Made by a program: the position numbers and the translations under genes | Shown here: one piece after another, positions 51,288 to 61,335 of the stretch | Position numbering within the stretch: the stretch's first letter is position 1 | Layout: every line of letters starts with the position of its first letter | Source: Pseudomonas sp. 8Z | Lineage (GTDB): Bacteria > Pseudomonadota > Gammaproteobacteria > Pseudomonadales > Pseudomonadaceae | Assembly: GCF_902506535.1 (NCBI RefSeq) | Contig: NZ_LR733826.1 | Span: forward strand, 465,079 to 529,078 | Direction of reading: 5' to 3' | Length of the DNA: 64,000 nt | Notes under the pieces: model-generated | Seen by the model: only the letters and a program-made list of their open reading frames with translations | Told to the model about the DNA's origin: nothing | Databases searched by the model: none

Positions 51288-51363
51288 TGGCGTCCCCTAG
51301 GGGACTCGAACCCCTGTTACCGCCGTGAAAGGGCGGTGTCCTAGGCCACTAGACGAAGGGGAC
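51288..51363 (-). tRNA. tRNA-Glu (UUC), copy 1
   Basis: Identical to the other tRNA-Glu genes; anticodon TTC, encoded CCA. The spacers on both sides are less conserved than those inside the array. Confidence 0.97.
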
Positions 51364-51423
51364 GCAAAACCCTAATCGTGAACCGACTTATATCGATTCT
51401 GGCACCCCCGAAGGAGTCGAGAT

Positions 51424-51499
<76 letters not shown>

Positions 51500-51517
51500 A
51501 TCTCGAGGACGGGGCGC

Positions 51518-51546
51518 ATGTTAAGAGCGCCCCGGTTACCTGTCAA
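51518..51546 (-). promoter_or_regulatory. Strong promoter of the Ala-Glu tRNA array
   Basis: A perfect TTGACA (51546-51541) and TAACAT (51523-51518) are 17 bases apart on the minus strand. A GC-rich discriminator (GCGCCCCG) follows and an A/T-rich stretch precedes, as in stable-RNA promoters under stringent control. The tRNA starts 18 bases further on. Confidence 0.85.
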
Positions 51547-51627
51547 CAATATTTTTCCTGCAGCCCTAAATTTTTTGCCACTAGAACAATTACTTAGGGC
51601 CTTCACTCGCAGAGAGTTAGCCGTAAC

Positions 51628-51733
51628 CGTGGGAGGCGCTTTCGACTCTGGCATCCTGCTTCGTTCTACCTCCTGCATCCCTGCAGTCGTAGCGGCGACA
51701 AAATCAAATCATCGCGGCTAAAGCCCCTCCCAC
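51628..51733. repeat. REP-type repeat pair between gltX and the tRNA array
   Basis: GTGGGAGGCGCTTTCG (51629 on) faces TCGCGGCTAAAGCCCCTCCCAC (51712-51733, quoted in part: GCTAAAGCCCCTCCCAC). These are the two orientations of the window's common REP element with core GGGGCTTTAGCCGCGA. The left copy is degenerate. Confidence 0.7.
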
Positions 51734-51749
51734 AGTTGCACGCCTCGAC

Positions 51750-53231
51750 TTAGCCGATGCTCGCCAGCAGCTTTTCCCACTCCTTGGCTTCTTTCTTCGA
51801 GGTGCCGCCCAGAAGCTCCAGCGCCTGGCGCAAGCGGAAGCGGGTCAGATCCGGGCCAAGGATTTCCATGGCATCGAGTACCGATACCGAGCTGGCCTGA
51901 CCGGTGATCGCGGCGAACATCAGCGGCATGGCATCACGCAGTTTCAGCTCCAGATGCTCGACCACAGCCTGGATGCAGCCGGTGATACGGTCTTTCTCCC
52001 ACTGGCGCAGCGCTTCGAGCTTCCACAGGATCAGTTGCATCAACTGGCGCACCTGATCGGCCGACAGTTTTTTGTGCTCGAACAGCTTGGCATCCAGGTT
52101 CAGCCCACCGGAGAAGAAGAAGCCAGCCAGCGGTGCAATCTGGCTAAAGGTTTCCACCCTGCCCTGCACATGCGGCGCAATTTTCATCAGGTAATCGGGG
52201 TTGAGCGCCCACTTCTGCACTTCAGCGGCGAAGGTTTCCACCGGCAGCTCACGCAGCCACTGGCCGTTGAGCCAGGAGAGTTTTTCCAGATCGAAGATCG
52301 GCCCGCCCAGCGACACACGGCTGATGTCGAAGTGTTCGATCATCTCGTTCAGGGAGAACTTCTCGCGCTCGTCGGGCATCGACCAGCCCATGCGCCCCAG
52401 GTAGTTGAGCATGGCTTGCGGCAGATAGCCCATGCGCTCGTAGAAGGTGATGCTGGTGGGATTCTTGCGCTTGGACAGTTTGCTCTTGTCCGGGTTACGC
52501 AACAGCGGCATGTAGCACAGCGCTGGCTGCTCCCAACCGAAGTATTCGTAGAGTTTGATCAGCTTGGGCGCCGACGGCAGCCATTCCTCGCCGCGCAGCA
52601 CATGAGTAATACCCATCAGGTGGTCGTCGACCACGTTGGCCAGGAAGTAGGTGGGCAGGCCATCGGCCTTCATCAACACCTGCATGTCCATGCGATCCCA
52701 CGGAATCTCGACATCGCCACGCAGCATATCCGGCACCGTACAGACGCCTTCGCTCGGCACCTTCATGCGTACCACGTGCGACTCGCCCGCCGCGATGCGC
52801 GCCTGCGCCTGCGCTGGATCGAGGTGCATGCAGTGACCGTCGTAACGCGGGGTTTCCTTATTGGCCATCTGCTGCGCGCGCACTTCATCGAGGCGCTCGG
52901 CGCTGCAGAAGCACGGGAAAGCGTGGCCCTTGCCAACCAGTTCGTCCGAGTATTTCTTGTAGATCTCGCCACGCTCGCTCTGCCGATACGGGCCGTGCGG
53001 GCCGCCAACGTCCGGGCCTTCGTCCCATTCGATACCCAACCAGCGCAATGCATCGAAAATCTGCTGTTCGGACTCGCGGGTCGAACGCAACTGGTCGGTG
53101 TCTTCGATACGCAGGATGAACTGACCACCGTGCTGACGAGCGAAGCACAGGTTGAACAGTGCGATGTAGGCGGTGCCGACATGAGGGTCGCCGGTCGGCG
53201 ATGGCGCGATACGGGTACGAACGGTGGTCAT
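51750..53231 (-). CDS. gltX: Glutamyl-tRNA synthetase
   Basis: The 493-residue class I synthetase charges tRNA-Glu. The HIGH-type motif is [13 protein letters not shown], the KMSKS-type is KLSKRKNP, and [15 protein letters not shown] plus [20 protein letters not shown] (quoted in part) are conserved. Length matches the non-zinc form. It lies upstream of the tRNA-Glu genes it serves, on the same strand but with its own spacing and a separate tRNA promoter. Confidence 0.97.
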   Translation of the reverse strand: MTTVRTRIAPSPTGDPHVGTAYIALFNLCFARQHGGQFILRIEDTDQLRSTRESEQQIFDALRWLGIEWDEGPDVGGPHGPYRQSERGEIYKKYSDELVGKGHAFPCFCSAERLDEVRAQQMANKETPRYDGHCMHLDPAQAQARIAAGESHVVRMKVPSEGVCTVPDMLRGDVEIPWDRMDMQVLMKADGLPTYFLANVVDDHLMGITHVLRGEEWLPSAPKLIKLYEYFGWEQPALCYMPLLRNPDKSKLSKRKNPTSITFYERMGYLPQAMLNYLGRMGWSMPDEREKFSLNEMIEHFDISRVSLGGPIFDLEKLSWLNGQWLRELPVETFAAEVQKWALNPDYLMKIAPHVQGRVETFSQIAPLAGFFFSGGLNLDAKLFEHKKLSADQVRQLMQLILWKLEALRQWEKDRITGCIQAVVEHLELKLRDAMPLMFAAITGQASSVSVLDAMEILGPDLTRFRLRQALELLGGTSKKEAKEWEKLLASIG

Positions 53232-53264
53232 GAATGCTCTCGGATGGAAGACACGAGGTTTAAA

Positions 53265-54185
53265 TCAAGCGGGCGATGTTAGCAGGCCGATGGCCCCTGG
53301 CTCCAGCAACCCACCACGGGTGATCGGCAAGCTGGCAATAAGGAAGTCGAGAAAAGCCTTGACCTTCATCGCCTGGAAACGCCGCGACGGGTAGATGGCA
53401 TACACCTCGCCCACCGGCAGTCGCGCCTCGGGCAGCAACTCGATCAAACGCCCGCTGCGCACGGCGTCCTCGCTGATCATCACCGGCAAACCGGCAATGC
53501 CGGCGCCGGCGACTGCCGCTTCGCGGGCAAAGGTGATGTTGTTGCAAGTCAGCACCCGCTGACAGGGCACGCTTTCATCCAACAGCGGCCAATAACGCGG
53601 CGCATCGTGGTGCAACAGGATTGCCCGATGCGCCTCCAACTCCGCCACGCTGCGCGGCGTGCCATGCGCAGCCAGGTAAGCCGGGCTGGCACAGAGGCGC
53701 CGACCACTCTCGAACAGCTTGCGCGCGATCAGAGTGGAATCCTGCGGATGGCCGACCAGGATGGCGATATCCACGCCCTCCTCCAATGGATCGACCTGGC
53801 GCGAGGTGATTTCCACCTCAGCGTTGATCTGTGGGTACTGGCGCATGAACTCACCGAGCACTCGCCCGAGAAACAACTGACCGAACTCGATCGGCGCGGT
53901 AATCCGCAACAACCCTGACGGCTCGCGCTGCAGTTGCATGACGGCCTGCTCAGCCTCGGCGAAGTCGAGCATGATCTGCCGACAGCGCTCGTAGTAAGCC
54001 TGCCCCACTTCGGTCAGGCGCAGCTTGCGCGTAGTGCGATTGAGCAAACGCACGCCGAGTCGCTCTTCGAGCAGAGCGATGCGTCGACTGACCGTGGACT
54101 TTTGCATGCCCAGGCTGTTCGCCGCCTGAGTGAAACTGTGGCACTCCACGACGCGGGTAAAGATCAGTGCGTCATCCAACCCCAT
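53265..54185 (-). CDS. LysR-family regulator of the efflux genes
   Basis: The 306-residue protein starts MGLDDALIFTRVVECHSFTQAANSLGMQKSTVSRRIALLEERLG (quoted in part: LGMQKSTVSRRIALLEERLG), a CrgA/DsdC-like LysR subgroup, with an effector domain from ~90. It is divergent from emrA-like/emrB-like genes, so it probably controls that efflux operon. An ATCGAAAA / TTTTCGAT inverted repeat in the gap (54232-54274) is a candidate site. Confidence 0.88.
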   Translation of the reverse strand: MGLDDALIFTRVVECHSFTQAANSLGMQKSTVSRRIALLEERLGVRLLNRTTRKLRLTEVGQAYYERCRQIMLDFAEAEQAVMQLQREPSGLLRITAPIEFGQLFLGRVLGEFMRQYPQINAEVEITSRQVDPLEEGVDIAILVGHPQDSTLIARKLFESGRRLCASPAYLAAHGTPRSVAELEAHRAILLHHDAPRYWPLLDESVPCQRVLTCNNITFAREAAVAGAGIAGLPVMISEDAVRSGRLIELLPEARLPVGEVYAIYPSRRFQAMKVKAFLDFLIASLPITRGGLLEPGAIGLLTSPA

Positions 54186-54231
54186 GATTGTTCCTCATAA
54201 GCAACAAAGCATGCAGATTCTAGGCTCTACT

Positions 54232-54274
54232 ATCGAAAAGGGAACATTGATAAATTTAATTACATTTTTTCGAT
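54232..54274. promoter_or_regulatory. Inverted repeat in the LysR-emrA gap
   Basis: ATCGAAAA (54232-54239) and TTTTCGAT (54267-54274) are perfect eight-base arms separated by 27 A/T-rich bases. A LysR tetramer could bridge such half-sites. Functional assignment is inference. Confidence 0.4.
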
Positions 54275-54292
54275 GCATATTGAGCCCCAAGC

Positions 54293-55342
54293 ATGCCCGC
54301 AAAACTACAACGCCGCCTCCTTGTTTTCGTCATTCTCCTAGCGCTGGTCATCGGCGCTTTTTTTGCTGAATGGCTGCTGGTCGGTCGTTACCACGAAAAT
54401 ACTGACAACGCCTATGTACAAGGTGAGATCACCCGAATTTCCAGCCAGTTAAATGCACGTATCGAGAAAGTCATGGTGCGCGACAACCAGCACGTCGAAG
54501 CAGGTGACGTACTGGTGACCCTGGAAGACAGCGATTTTCGTCTGGCGCGCCAACGCGCCCTTGCCGCCCTGGTAACCCACCAGGCCGAGCGGGCTCAGGC
54601 GCAGAGCAAACTCGACCAACAAGCGAGCCTGATCGCCGCCAGCCAGGCTGATGTGGCCGCCAGCCAGGCAACACTGGAGCGCGCTCAGATCGACCTTAGC
54701 CGCGCGCAGACCTTGCGCAAGCCTGGATATGTGTCCGAAGAGCGCGTGACCACATTGGCCGCCGACAACCGCGTAGCTCGCTCGCAACTGAACAAAGCTC
54801 AGGCCGACCTGCAGGCACAGCGGCAACAAGTGGCAAGCCTCGAAGCCGAGCTCAAGCGCCTTGATGCGCTGATTCTCTCCGCCCAGGCCGACCTGGAACA
54901 GGCAGACCTCAACCTCTCCCGCACGCAGATCCACGCCCCCATCAGCGGTATGGTCGGCCAGCGCTCGGCCCGCGAAGGCCAAGTGGTACAGAACGGCGCC
55001 TACCTTTTGTCACTGGTGCCAGATCAGGACATCTGGATTCAGGCCAACTTCAAAGAAACCCAGATCGGCCGCATGCGCCCAGGACAGAAAGCCGAACTGC
55101 TATTCGACAGCTATCCCGACACCCCCATCGAGGGTCGCATCGACAGCCTGTTCGCAGCCTCTGGGGCGCAGTTCAGTTTGCTGCCACCGGATAACGCCAC
55201 TGGCAACTTCACCAAGGTGGTACAGCGCATTCCGGTCAAGCTGACCTTCGCTGCCGACAATCCGCTGCGTGGTCTGATCCGCCCCGGCATGTCGGTTGAA
55301 GTGACCGTCGACCTGCGTAGCGACGAACACCATGGCGGGTGA
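54293..55342 (+). CDS. HlyD/EmrA-type efflux periplasmic adaptor
   Basis: The 349-residue protein has an N-terminal membrane helix (LLVFVILLALVIGAFFAEWLL, quoted in part), the motif TDNAYVQGEITRISSQ, a long alpha-helical hairpin (~90-210), and a lipoyl/beta-barrel part with APISGMVGQRSAREGQVV and GMSVEVTVDL. It is the adaptor that links an MFS pump to an outer-membrane channel. The downstream MFS gene overlaps it by 11 bases. No outer-membrane factor gene is adjacent, so TolC/OprM-like partners would come from elsewhere. Confidence 0.9.
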   Translation: MPAKLQRRLLVFVILLALVIGAFFAEWLLVGRYHENTDNAYVQGEITRISSQLNARIEKVMVRDNQHVEAGDVLVTLEDSDFRLARQRALAALVTHQAERAQAQSKLDQQASLIAASQADVAASQATLERAQIDLSRAQTLRKPGYVSEERVTTLAADNRVARSQLNKAQADLQAQRQQVASLEAELKRLDALILSAQADLEQADLNLSRTQIHAPISGMVGQRSAREGQVVQNGAYLLSLVPDQDIWIQANFKETQIGRMRPGQKAELLFDSYPDTPIEGRIDSLFAASGAQFSLLPPDNATGNFTKVVQRIPVKLTFAADNPLRGLIRPGMSVEVTVDLRSDEHHGG

Positions 55343-56885
55343 TGCCCTGATCCGCCCCACGGCGGAACCCAGCCGCCGCGACTGGATCGCGGTGATGAGC
55401 GCCATGCTCGGCGCCTTCATGGCGGTGCTGGACATCCAAATCACCAATTCCTCGCTCAAGGATATTCAGGGCGCGCTGTCCGCCACCCTGGAGGAAGGCT
55501 CGTGGATTTCCACCTCCTATCTGGTGGCCGAAATCATCATGATCCCCCTGACCGCTTGGCTGGTGCAGCTACTGTCGGCACGCCGTTTGGCGGTGTGGGT
55601 ATCGGCGGGCTTTCTGGTTGCCTCGTTGCTGTGCTCCATGGCCTGGAGCCTGGAGAGCATGATCGTTTTTCGCGCCCTGCAAGGGTTCACCGGCGGTGCG
55701 CTGATCCCGCTGGCGTTCACCATGACGCTGATCAAACTACCCGAGCATCACCGCGCCAAGGGCATGGCGCTGTTCGCCATCACCGCCACCTTCGCGCCCT
55801 CCATCGGCCCCACGCTGGGCGGCTGGCTGACCGAAAACTGGGGCTGGGAATACATCTTCTACATCAACGTGCCACCCGGCCTCATCATGATCGCCGGCCT
55901 GCTCTACGGCCTGGAGAAAAAGGCGCCACACTGGGAGCTGCTGAAGACCACCGACTACGCCGGCATCGTGACGCTGGGCCTGGGCCTGGGCTGCCTGCAG
56001 GTGTTTCTTGAGGAAGGTCATCGCAAGGACTGGCTGGAATCGCAACTGATCGTCGGCCTCGGCAGCGTGGCGCTGGTCAGCCTGATCCTGTTCGTCATCC
56101 TGCAGATTTCCCGCCCCAACCCACTGATCAACCTCGGCTTATTTCGTGAGCGCAACTTCGGCCTGGCCAGCATCTCCAGCCTGGGGCTTGGCGTGGGTTT
56201 GTACGGCTCGATCTACGTGCTACCGCTGTACCTGACACAAATCCAAAACTACAACGCCCTGCAGATTGGCGAAGTCATCATGTGGATGGGCATACCGCAG
56301 CTCTTTCTGATTCCGCTGGTGCCCAAGCTGATGCAGTTCATTGCGCCGAAATGGCTCTGCGCTGCAGGCTTCGCCCTTTTTGGCGCAGCAAGCTTTTTTT
56401 CCGGCACGCTCAACCCGAACTTCGCCGGCCCGCAGTTCAGCCATATCCAGATCGTTCGCGCACTCGGTCAACCCATGCTGATGATCACCATTTCGCTGAT
56501 CGCCACCGCCTACATCCAACCGCAGGATGCAGGCTCAGCCTCCAGCCTGTTCAACATCCTGCGCAATCTCGGCGGCGCCATTGGCATCGCCTTGCTCGCA
56601 ACACTGCTCGATGCCCGCGCCAAGATTTACTTCGACTACCTGCGCGAATCCATCGTGCCCACCAACCCACAGGTTGACGAGCGCCTGCAGTTGCTCACCC
56701 AGACGCTGGGCAGCGAACAAGCTGCGCTGGCCAAGCTGAACCAAATCGTGCATGAACAAGCGACCATCATGGCCTATAACGACGCCTTTCACTTTATTGG
56801 CATCGCCCTGGCCGTGAGCATGCTGGCGATCCTGCTGACGCGAAAGCTGCCGCAGAACATGGCAGGCGGTGGCGCGGCGCATTGA
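55332..56885 (+). CDS. EmrB/QacA-type (DHA2) multidrug MFS transporter
   Basis: The 517-residue protein has about 14 membrane helices with MLGAFMAVLDIQITNSSLKDI (quoted in part) in helix 1, WISTSYLVAEIIMIPLTAWL, the DHA2-type motif RALQGFTGGALIPLAF and FAPSIGPTLGGWLTENWGW (quoted in part). The proton-driven pump exports drugs or organic acids via its EmrA-type partner encoded just upstream. The start overlaps the adaptor gene and has its ATG within it. Confidence 0.92.
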   Translation: MAGDALIRPTAEPSRRDWIAVMSAMLGAFMAVLDIQITNSSLKDIQGALSATLEEGSWISTSYLVAEIIMIPLTAWLVQLLSARRLAVWVSAGFLVASLLCSMAWSLESMIVFRALQGFTGGALIPLAFTMTLIKLPEHHRAKGMALFAITATFAPSIGPTLGGWLTENWGWEYIFYINVPPGLIMIAGLLYGLEKKAPHWELLKTTDYAGIVTLGLGLGCLQVFLEEGHRKDWLESQLIVGLGSVALVSLILFVILQISRPNPLINLGLFRERNFGLASISSLGLGVGLYGSIYVLPLYLTQIQNYNALQIGEVIMWMGIPQLFLIPLVPKLMQFIAPKWLCAAGFALFGAASFFSGTLNPNFAGPQFSHIQIVRALGQPMLMITISLIATAYIQPQDAGSASSLFNILRNLGGAIGIALLATLLDARAKIYFDYLRESIVPTNPQVDERLQLLTQTLGSEQAALAKLNQIVHEQATIMAYNDAFHFIGIALAVSMLAILLTRKLPQNMAGGGAAH

Positions 56886-57160
56886 GGCCTGACAGAGATA
56901 CGCCGCCCTGCCGTAGGGGGATGCCGTTTTTCGCATCCATCGAGGCGGTGGATCGGTTAAGCGTGATCCACCTTACGCCGGCGCCTCATCCGTAGGAGCG
57001 GCTTCAGCCGCGAACTCAGTCGCAGAGCGGACGCAGTTTTTGCATCCGCCGTGGCAATGGATCGATCAGGCGTGATCCACGCACGGGGACACGTAGAACC
57101 GTGGGAGGGGCTTCAGCCGCGACCGTCGCCGCTAAAGCGCCTCCCGCACTCACGGACACA
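56886..57160. repeat. Clustered REP and GATCCACG-type repeats
   Basis: Two kinds of repeat alternate. Type one has the core GGCTTCAGCCGCGA at 56992-57013 and 57101-57122, the second followed by its inverse (57125-57149, GCCGCTAAAGCGCCTCCC). Type two, GGTGGATCGGTTAAGCGTGATCCACC-like (quoted in part: AAGCGTGATCCACC), appears at 56948-56972 and again at 57055-57081 with a GATGC...GCATCC hairpin ahead of each. The pattern looks like a duplicated ~105-base unit between two convergent genes. No gene or terminator was seen. Confidence 0.75.
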
Positions 57161-59176
57161 TCAAACCTGCAACAACCGATCCCGCAGCTTCTGAATCTCG
57201 TCACGCAACTGCGCGGCGGCCTCGAACTCCAGATCGCGCGCCAGGGCGTACATCTTCTCTTCCAACTGACGAATGCGTTTAGTGATCTCGCTTGGCGAAC
57301 GCAGCTCGTTCTCGTAACGCGCGCTCTCTTCCGCGGCTTTGGCCATCCCCTTGCGCTTGTTGCTGCGCGCACCCGGCACCACGGCACCTTCGAGGATGTC
57401 CTTGACGTCCTTCTGCACGCCCTTGGGCACGATGCCATTGGCCTCGTTGAAAGCGATCTGCTTGGCACGGCGCCGCTCGGTTTCACCGATGGCGCGCTGC
57501 ATCGAACCCGTCATGTTATCGGCGTAAAGGATGGCCTTGCCGTTGAGGTTACGCGCCGCACGGCCGATGGTCTGGATCAGCGAACGCTCGCTGCGTAGGA
57601 AGCCTTCTTTGTCCGCATCGAGGATCGCCACCAGCGACACCTCGGGCATGTCCAGCCCCTCACGCAGCAGGTTGATACCCACGAGCACATCGAAAGTGCC
57701 CAGACGCAGATCGCGGATGATCTCCACCCGCTCCACGGTATCGATATCCGAGTGCAGGTAGCGCACCTTGACGTCATGGTCGCCCAAGTAATCGGTCAGA
57801 TCCTCGGCCATACGTTTGGTCAGCGTGGTGACCAGCACGCGATCCCCCGTGGCCACGCGCAAACGGATCTCCGAAAGCAGATCATCGACCTGCGTACGCG
57901 CCGGGCGCACCTCGATTTGTGGGTCGACCAGACCAGTAGGCCGCACCACCTGCTCAACCACGCGCCCAGCATGCTCGCCCTCATAAGGGCCAGGTGTCGC
58001 AGAGACGAAAATAGTCTGCGGGCAGGCTGACTCCCACTCCTCGAAGCGCATCGGCCGGTTATCCAGTGCCGAAGGCAGACGGAAGCCGTATTCCACCAGG
58101 GTTTCCTTACGCGAACGGTCACCCTTGTACATAGCGCCGACCTGCGGCACCGAGACGTGGGACTCGTCGATTACCAGCAGCGCCTCATCCGGCAGGTAGT
58201 CGTACAGGGTGGGCGGCGGCGCGCCGGCCGGGCGACCCGACAGATAACGCGAGTAGTTTTCGATGCCGTTGCAGTAGCCCAGCTCCAGAATCATCTCCAG
58301 ATCGAAGCGCGTACGCTGCTCCAGGCGCTGTGCTTCCACCAACTTGTTGGCACCGCGCAAGTACTCCAGGCGCTGCTGCAGCTCGGCCTTGATGTGTTCC
58401 ACCGCCTCCAGCAGGGTTTCACGCGGGGTGACGTAGTGGCTCTTGGGGTAGAAGGTGAAACGCGGCAGCTTCTGAATGACCTCCCCCGTCAACGGATCGA
58501 AGGCGCTGATGCTCTCCACCTCGTCGTCGAACAGCTCGACACGAATGGCCTCCAGATCCGATTCCGCCGGGAAAATGTCGATCACGTCGCCGCGCACACG
58601 AAAGGTGGCGCGGGCGAAATCCATGTCGTTACGCGTGTACTGCAGCTCGGCCAGGCGGCGCAGCAGTGCGCGCTGATCCATCTTGTCACCCCTGTCGAGG
58701 TGCAGCACCATCTTCAGGTACTCCTCGGGGCTACCCAGACCGTAGATCGAGGACACGGTGCAGACCACGATCACGTCCTTGCGCTCAATCAGCGCCTTGG
58801 TCGCCGACAGGCGCATCTGCTCGATGTGGTCGTTGATCGACGCATCCTTCTCGATGAAGGTGTCCGACGACGGCACATAAGCTTCCGGCTGGTAGTAGTC
58901 GTAGTAGGAGACGAAATACTCCACCGCATTGTTCGGGAAAAACGACTTGAACTCGCCATATAACTGCGCGGCCAGGGTCTTGTTTGGCGCCAGTACCAGC
59001 GTCGGACGCTGCACCTTGGCGATCACATTGGCGATGGAAAAGGTCTTGCCCGAACCGGTCACCCCCAGCAGCGTCTGGTGCGCCAGGCCAGCTTCCAGCC
59101 CCTCGACCATCTGCCGGATTGCCTCAGGCTGATCGCCAGCAGGCTTGAAGCGGGTCACCAATTGAAACTCGGACAT
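57161..59176 (-). CDS. uvrB: Excinuclease ABC subunit B
   Basis: The 671-residue DNA-repair helicase-like protein loads at damage with UvrA and guides UvrC. Walker A is [16 protein letters not shown], beta-hairpin [20 protein letters not shown] (quoted in part), Walker [12 protein letters not shown], helicase motifs TIGRAARN, and a UVR domain ends the protein ([22 protein letters not shown], quoted in part). ATG at 59176 ([10 protein letters not shown]) is the homologous start. Divergent from tyrB, as in P. aeruginosa. Confidence 0.97.
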   Translation of the reverse strand: MSEFQLVTRFKPAGDQPEAIRQMVEGLEAGLAHQTLLGVTGSGKTFSIANVIAKVQRPTLVLAPNKTLAAQLYGEFKSFFPNNAVEYFVSYYDYYQPEAYVPSSDTFIEKDASINDHIEQMRLSATKALIERKDVIVVCTVSSIYGLGSPEEYLKMVLHLDRGDKMDQRALLRRLAELQYTRNDMDFARATFRVRGDVIDIFPAESDLEAIRVELFDDEVESISAFDPLTGEVIQKLPRFTFYPKSHYVTPRETLLEAVEHIKAELQQRLEYLRGANKLVEAQRLEQRTRFDLEMILELGYCNGIENYSRYLSGRPAGAPPPTLYDYLPDEALLVIDESHVSVPQVGAMYKGDRSRKETLVEYGFRLPSALDNRPMRFEEWESACPQTIFVSATPGPYEGEHAGRVVEQVVRPTGLVDPQIEVRPARTQVDDLLSEIRLRVATGDRVLVTTLTKRMAEDLTDYLGDHDVKVRYLHSDIDTVERVEIIRDLRLGTFDVLVGINLLREGLDMPEVSLVAILDADKEGFLRSERSLIQTIGRAARNLNGKAILYADNMTGSMQRAIGETERRRAKQIAFNEANGIVPKGVQKDVKDILEGAVVPGARSNKRKGMAKAAEESARYENELRSPSEITKRIRQLEEKMYALARDLEFEAAAQLRDEIQKLRDRLLQV

Positions 59177-59421
59177 GCAGCACCTCGACAAATGACTGTG
59201 ACGCCTCCCTTCCGGCTGCGTCAAAAGTCATGAATTGCAGGGCGACCTGGCAATAGTGCCAAGTAGAGTCGAATTAGCGGGCAAAAGGCCTTAATTCAGG
59301 GCATTGCGCTGTCGCCCCCTGGATTCAGGGTCGTTATACTAACGCCCCGTTTACGCGCCCCCTAGCGCTTTCGTTGGGGACGCCTGGCCACCCACCCCTC
59401 ACTCGAGTTGCCGCACCCACC

Positions 59422-60618
59422 ATGAGTCTCTTCTCCGCCGTCGAAATGGCTCCGCGCGATCCCATCCTGGGCCTCAACGAAGCATTCAACGCTGACACCC
59501 GCACCACCAAGATCAACTTGGGCGTGGGCGTTTACTACAACGAAGAAGGGCGAATTCCGCTACTGCGCGCAGTCGCAGCAGCCGAGAAAGCGCGCATCGA
59601 GGCCCACGCCCCGCGTGGTTACCTGCCAATCGAGGGCATCGCTGCTTACGACAAGGCTGTGCAGGAATTGCTGTTCGGCAAGGGCGCCGCCCTGATCGAA
59701 GCAGGCCGAGTCATCACCACCCAAGCCATAGGCGGTACTGGCGCACTGAAAATCGGTGCTGACTTCCTCAAGCGCCTGCTGCCGGACGCCACCGTGGCCA
59801 TCAGCGATCCAAGCTGGGAAAACCACCGTGCATTGTTCGAAGCGGCTGGCTTTCCGGTGCAGAACTACCGCTACTACGACCCGTTCAGCAACGGCGTGAA
59901 CCGCGGCGGCCTGCTCGAAGACCTGCGCAACCTGCCTACCCGTTCCATCGTCGTGTTGCACGCTTGCTGCCACAACCCAACCGGCGTCGACCTGCAACTG
60001 GAAGACTGGAAAGCCGTACTGGACGTGCTGCGTGAACGCGAGCACGTACCCTTCCTCGACATCGCCTACCAGGGCTTTGGCGACGGCATCGACCAAGACG
60101 CCGAAGCCGTGCGCCTGTTCGCCGAGTCAGGCCTGGAGTTCTTCGTCTCCAGCTCCTTCTCCAAGTCGTTCTCCCTGTATGGCGAGCGCGTCGGCGCCCT
60201 GTCGCTGGTCACCAGCAGCCGCGAAGAATCGACTCGCGTGCTGTCGCAGCTCAAGCGTGTGATCCGCACCAACTACTCCAACCCACCGACTCACGGCGCC
60301 ACCGTCGTCGCCAACGTGCTCAACAGCCCGGAACTGCGCGCCATGTGGGAAGCCGAGCTGGGTGAAATGCGCGACCGCATCCGCAGCATGCGCCTGGCCA
60401 TGGTCGAACAACTCGCGGCACTGGGCGCCAAACGTGACTTCAGCTTCGTTGCACAGCAGCGCGGCATGTTCTCCTACTCCGGCCTCACCGTAGAGCAGGT
60501 CGAGCGTTTGAAAGACGAATTCGGCATCTACGCCGTAGGCACTGGCCGCATCTGCGTTGCCGCATTGAACAACAGCAATCTGGACAGCATCACCCGCGCG
60601 ATTCACGCGGTGTTGTAA
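59422..60618 (+). CDS. tyrB: Aromatic amino-acid aminotransferase
   Basis: The 398-residue class I aminotransferase interconverts tyrosine, phenylalanine or aspartate with their keto acids. It starts MSLFSAVEMAPRDPILGLNEAF at 59422 (quoted in part), with HACCHNPTGVDL, the PLP lysine in SSSFSKSFSLYGERVG and the C-terminal ARG-containing GRICVAALN. Aspartate and tyrosine aminotransferases are hard to separate by sequence alone; synteny (uvrB-tyrB) supports the tyrB name. Confidence 0.9.
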   Translation: MSLFSAVEMAPRDPILGLNEAFNADTRTTKINLGVGVYYNEEGRIPLLRAVAAAEKARIEAHAPRGYLPIEGIAAYDKAVQELLFGKGAALIEAGRVITTQAIGGTGALKIGADFLKRLLPDATVAISDPSWENHRALFEAAGFPVQNYRYYDPFSNGVNRGGLLEDLRNLPTRSIVVLHACCHNPTGVDLQLEDWKAVLDVLREREHVPFLDIAYQGFGDGIDQDAEAVRLFAESGLEFFVSSSFSKSFSLYGERVGALSLVTSSREESTRVLSQLKRVIRTNYSNPPTHGATVVANVLNSPELRAMWEAELGEMRDRIRSMRLAMVEQLAALGAKRDFSFVAQQRGMFSYSGLTVEQVERLKDEFGIYAVGTGRICVAALNNSNLDSITRAIHAVL

Positions 60619-60633
60619 GCCTCGACGACAAAC

Positions 60634-60663
60634 AAAAACGCCAGCCCATAAGCCGGCGTTTTT
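60634..60663 (+). terminator. Terminator after tyrB
   Basis: AAAAACGCC pairs with GGCGTTTTT, with an inner GGC/GCC extension, and T5 ends it. It begins 16 bases after the stop. Confidence 0.85.
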
Positions 60664-60917
60664 GTATGCGCCAACAGTCACTGTAGGAGCGGCTTCAGCC
60701 GCGAATCGTTCGACAGAGCACCGCAAAAGCCAAAGCTTCGACCCGAGGCGGGGTTCCTACACCAATACCCAGGCACCGCTGGCCTTGGAACGACTGGGAG
60801 ACATTCTGCCTCAGCCACGATCTGTTACGGACTGACAGCCATCGCGGCTAAAGCCCCTCCCAACACACCATCGCTGGACACCCCGAATTCTAAGCACGTA
60901 GATATCGTGTTGAAGTG
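60664..60917. repeat. REP pair between tyrB and tRNA-Asn
   Basis: GTAGGAGCGGCTTCAGCCGCGA (60683-60704, quoted in part: GCGGCTTCAGCCGCGA) and its inverted relative TCGCGGCTAAAGCCCCTCCC (60842-60861) face each other about 140 bases apart. The same element occurs at 51712 and 56992, so it is a dispersed family. The rest of this stretch shows no gene. Confidence 0.75.
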
Positions 60918-60945
60918 TTGACTTCTCTTTTTTAATCAGTAACAT
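60918..60945 (+). promoter_or_regulatory. Promoter of tRNA-Asn
   Basis: TTGACT (60918-60923) and TAACAT (60940-60945) are 16 bases apart, followed by a GC-rich discriminator (ACGCGCCG). The -10 is the same as that of the Ala-Glu array. The tRNA begins 13 bases later. Confidence 0.65.
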
Positions 60946-60957
60946 ACGCGCCGTTGT

Positions 60958-61033
60958 TCCGCGATAGCTCAGTCGGTAGAGCAAATGACTGTTAATCATT
61001 GGGTCCCTGGTTCGAGTCCAGGTCGCGGAGCCA
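60958..61033 (+). tRNA. tRNA-Asn (GUU)
   Basis: Seventy-six bases: acceptor TCCGCGA / TCGCGGA, anticodon loop CTGTTAA with GTT, T-loop GGTTCGAGTCC and encoded CCA. Its last 21 bases are repeated downstream twice more (61161-61181 and 61310-61330). In P. aeruginosa a tRNA-Asn also borders the wbpM end of the O-antigen locus. Confidence 0.97.
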
Positions 61034-61038
61034 AATTC

Positions 61039-61066
61039 AAAGCCTCAGTTCATACCGAGGCTTTTT
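61039..61066 (+). terminator. First tRNA-Asn terminator
   Basis: AAAGCCTC-A pairs with GAGGCTTT across TTCATAC; T5 follows. One stem position is mismatched (A for G) compared with the other two copies, so this first terminator is the weakest and could let transcripts run into the repeats. Confidence 0.8.
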
Positions 61067-61187
61067 CGTTTTCGGCGGACTCTCACCAGGGACTACGTCC
61101 CAGGTTATTCGCTTCGCTCACCCCTTCAGGGCCGCGCTAAAGCGCGTTCAGCTTCGCTGTCGAGTCCAGGTCGCGGAGCCAAAATTC

Positions 61188-61215
61188 AAAGCCTCGGTTC
61201 ATACCGAGGCTTTTT
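61188..61215 (+). terminator. Second repeat terminator
   Basis: AAAGCCTCGG pairs perfectly with CCGAGGCTTT and T2 more follow. It ends any transcript that passes the first hairpin. Confidence 0.8.
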
Positions 61216-61335
61216 CGTTTTCGGCGGACTCTCACCAGGGACTACGTCCCAGGTTATTCGCTTCGCTCACCCCTTCGGGGCCGCGCTAAAGCGCGTTCAG
61301 CTTCGCTGTCGAGTCCAGGTCGCGGAGCCAAATTC

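Noticed and set aside
51954..53282. A 442-residue open frame antisense to gltX
   Set aside because: Antisense to a conserved gene, no recognisable domain.
60999..61289. A 96-residue frame across the tRNA-Asn tail and repeats
   Set aside because: It starts inside the tRNA, has no ribosome site, and repeats the same DNA in two frames; I treat the region as RNA/repeat. The E. coli tyrT repeats do encode a small basic peptide, so this is rejected only with moderate confidence.
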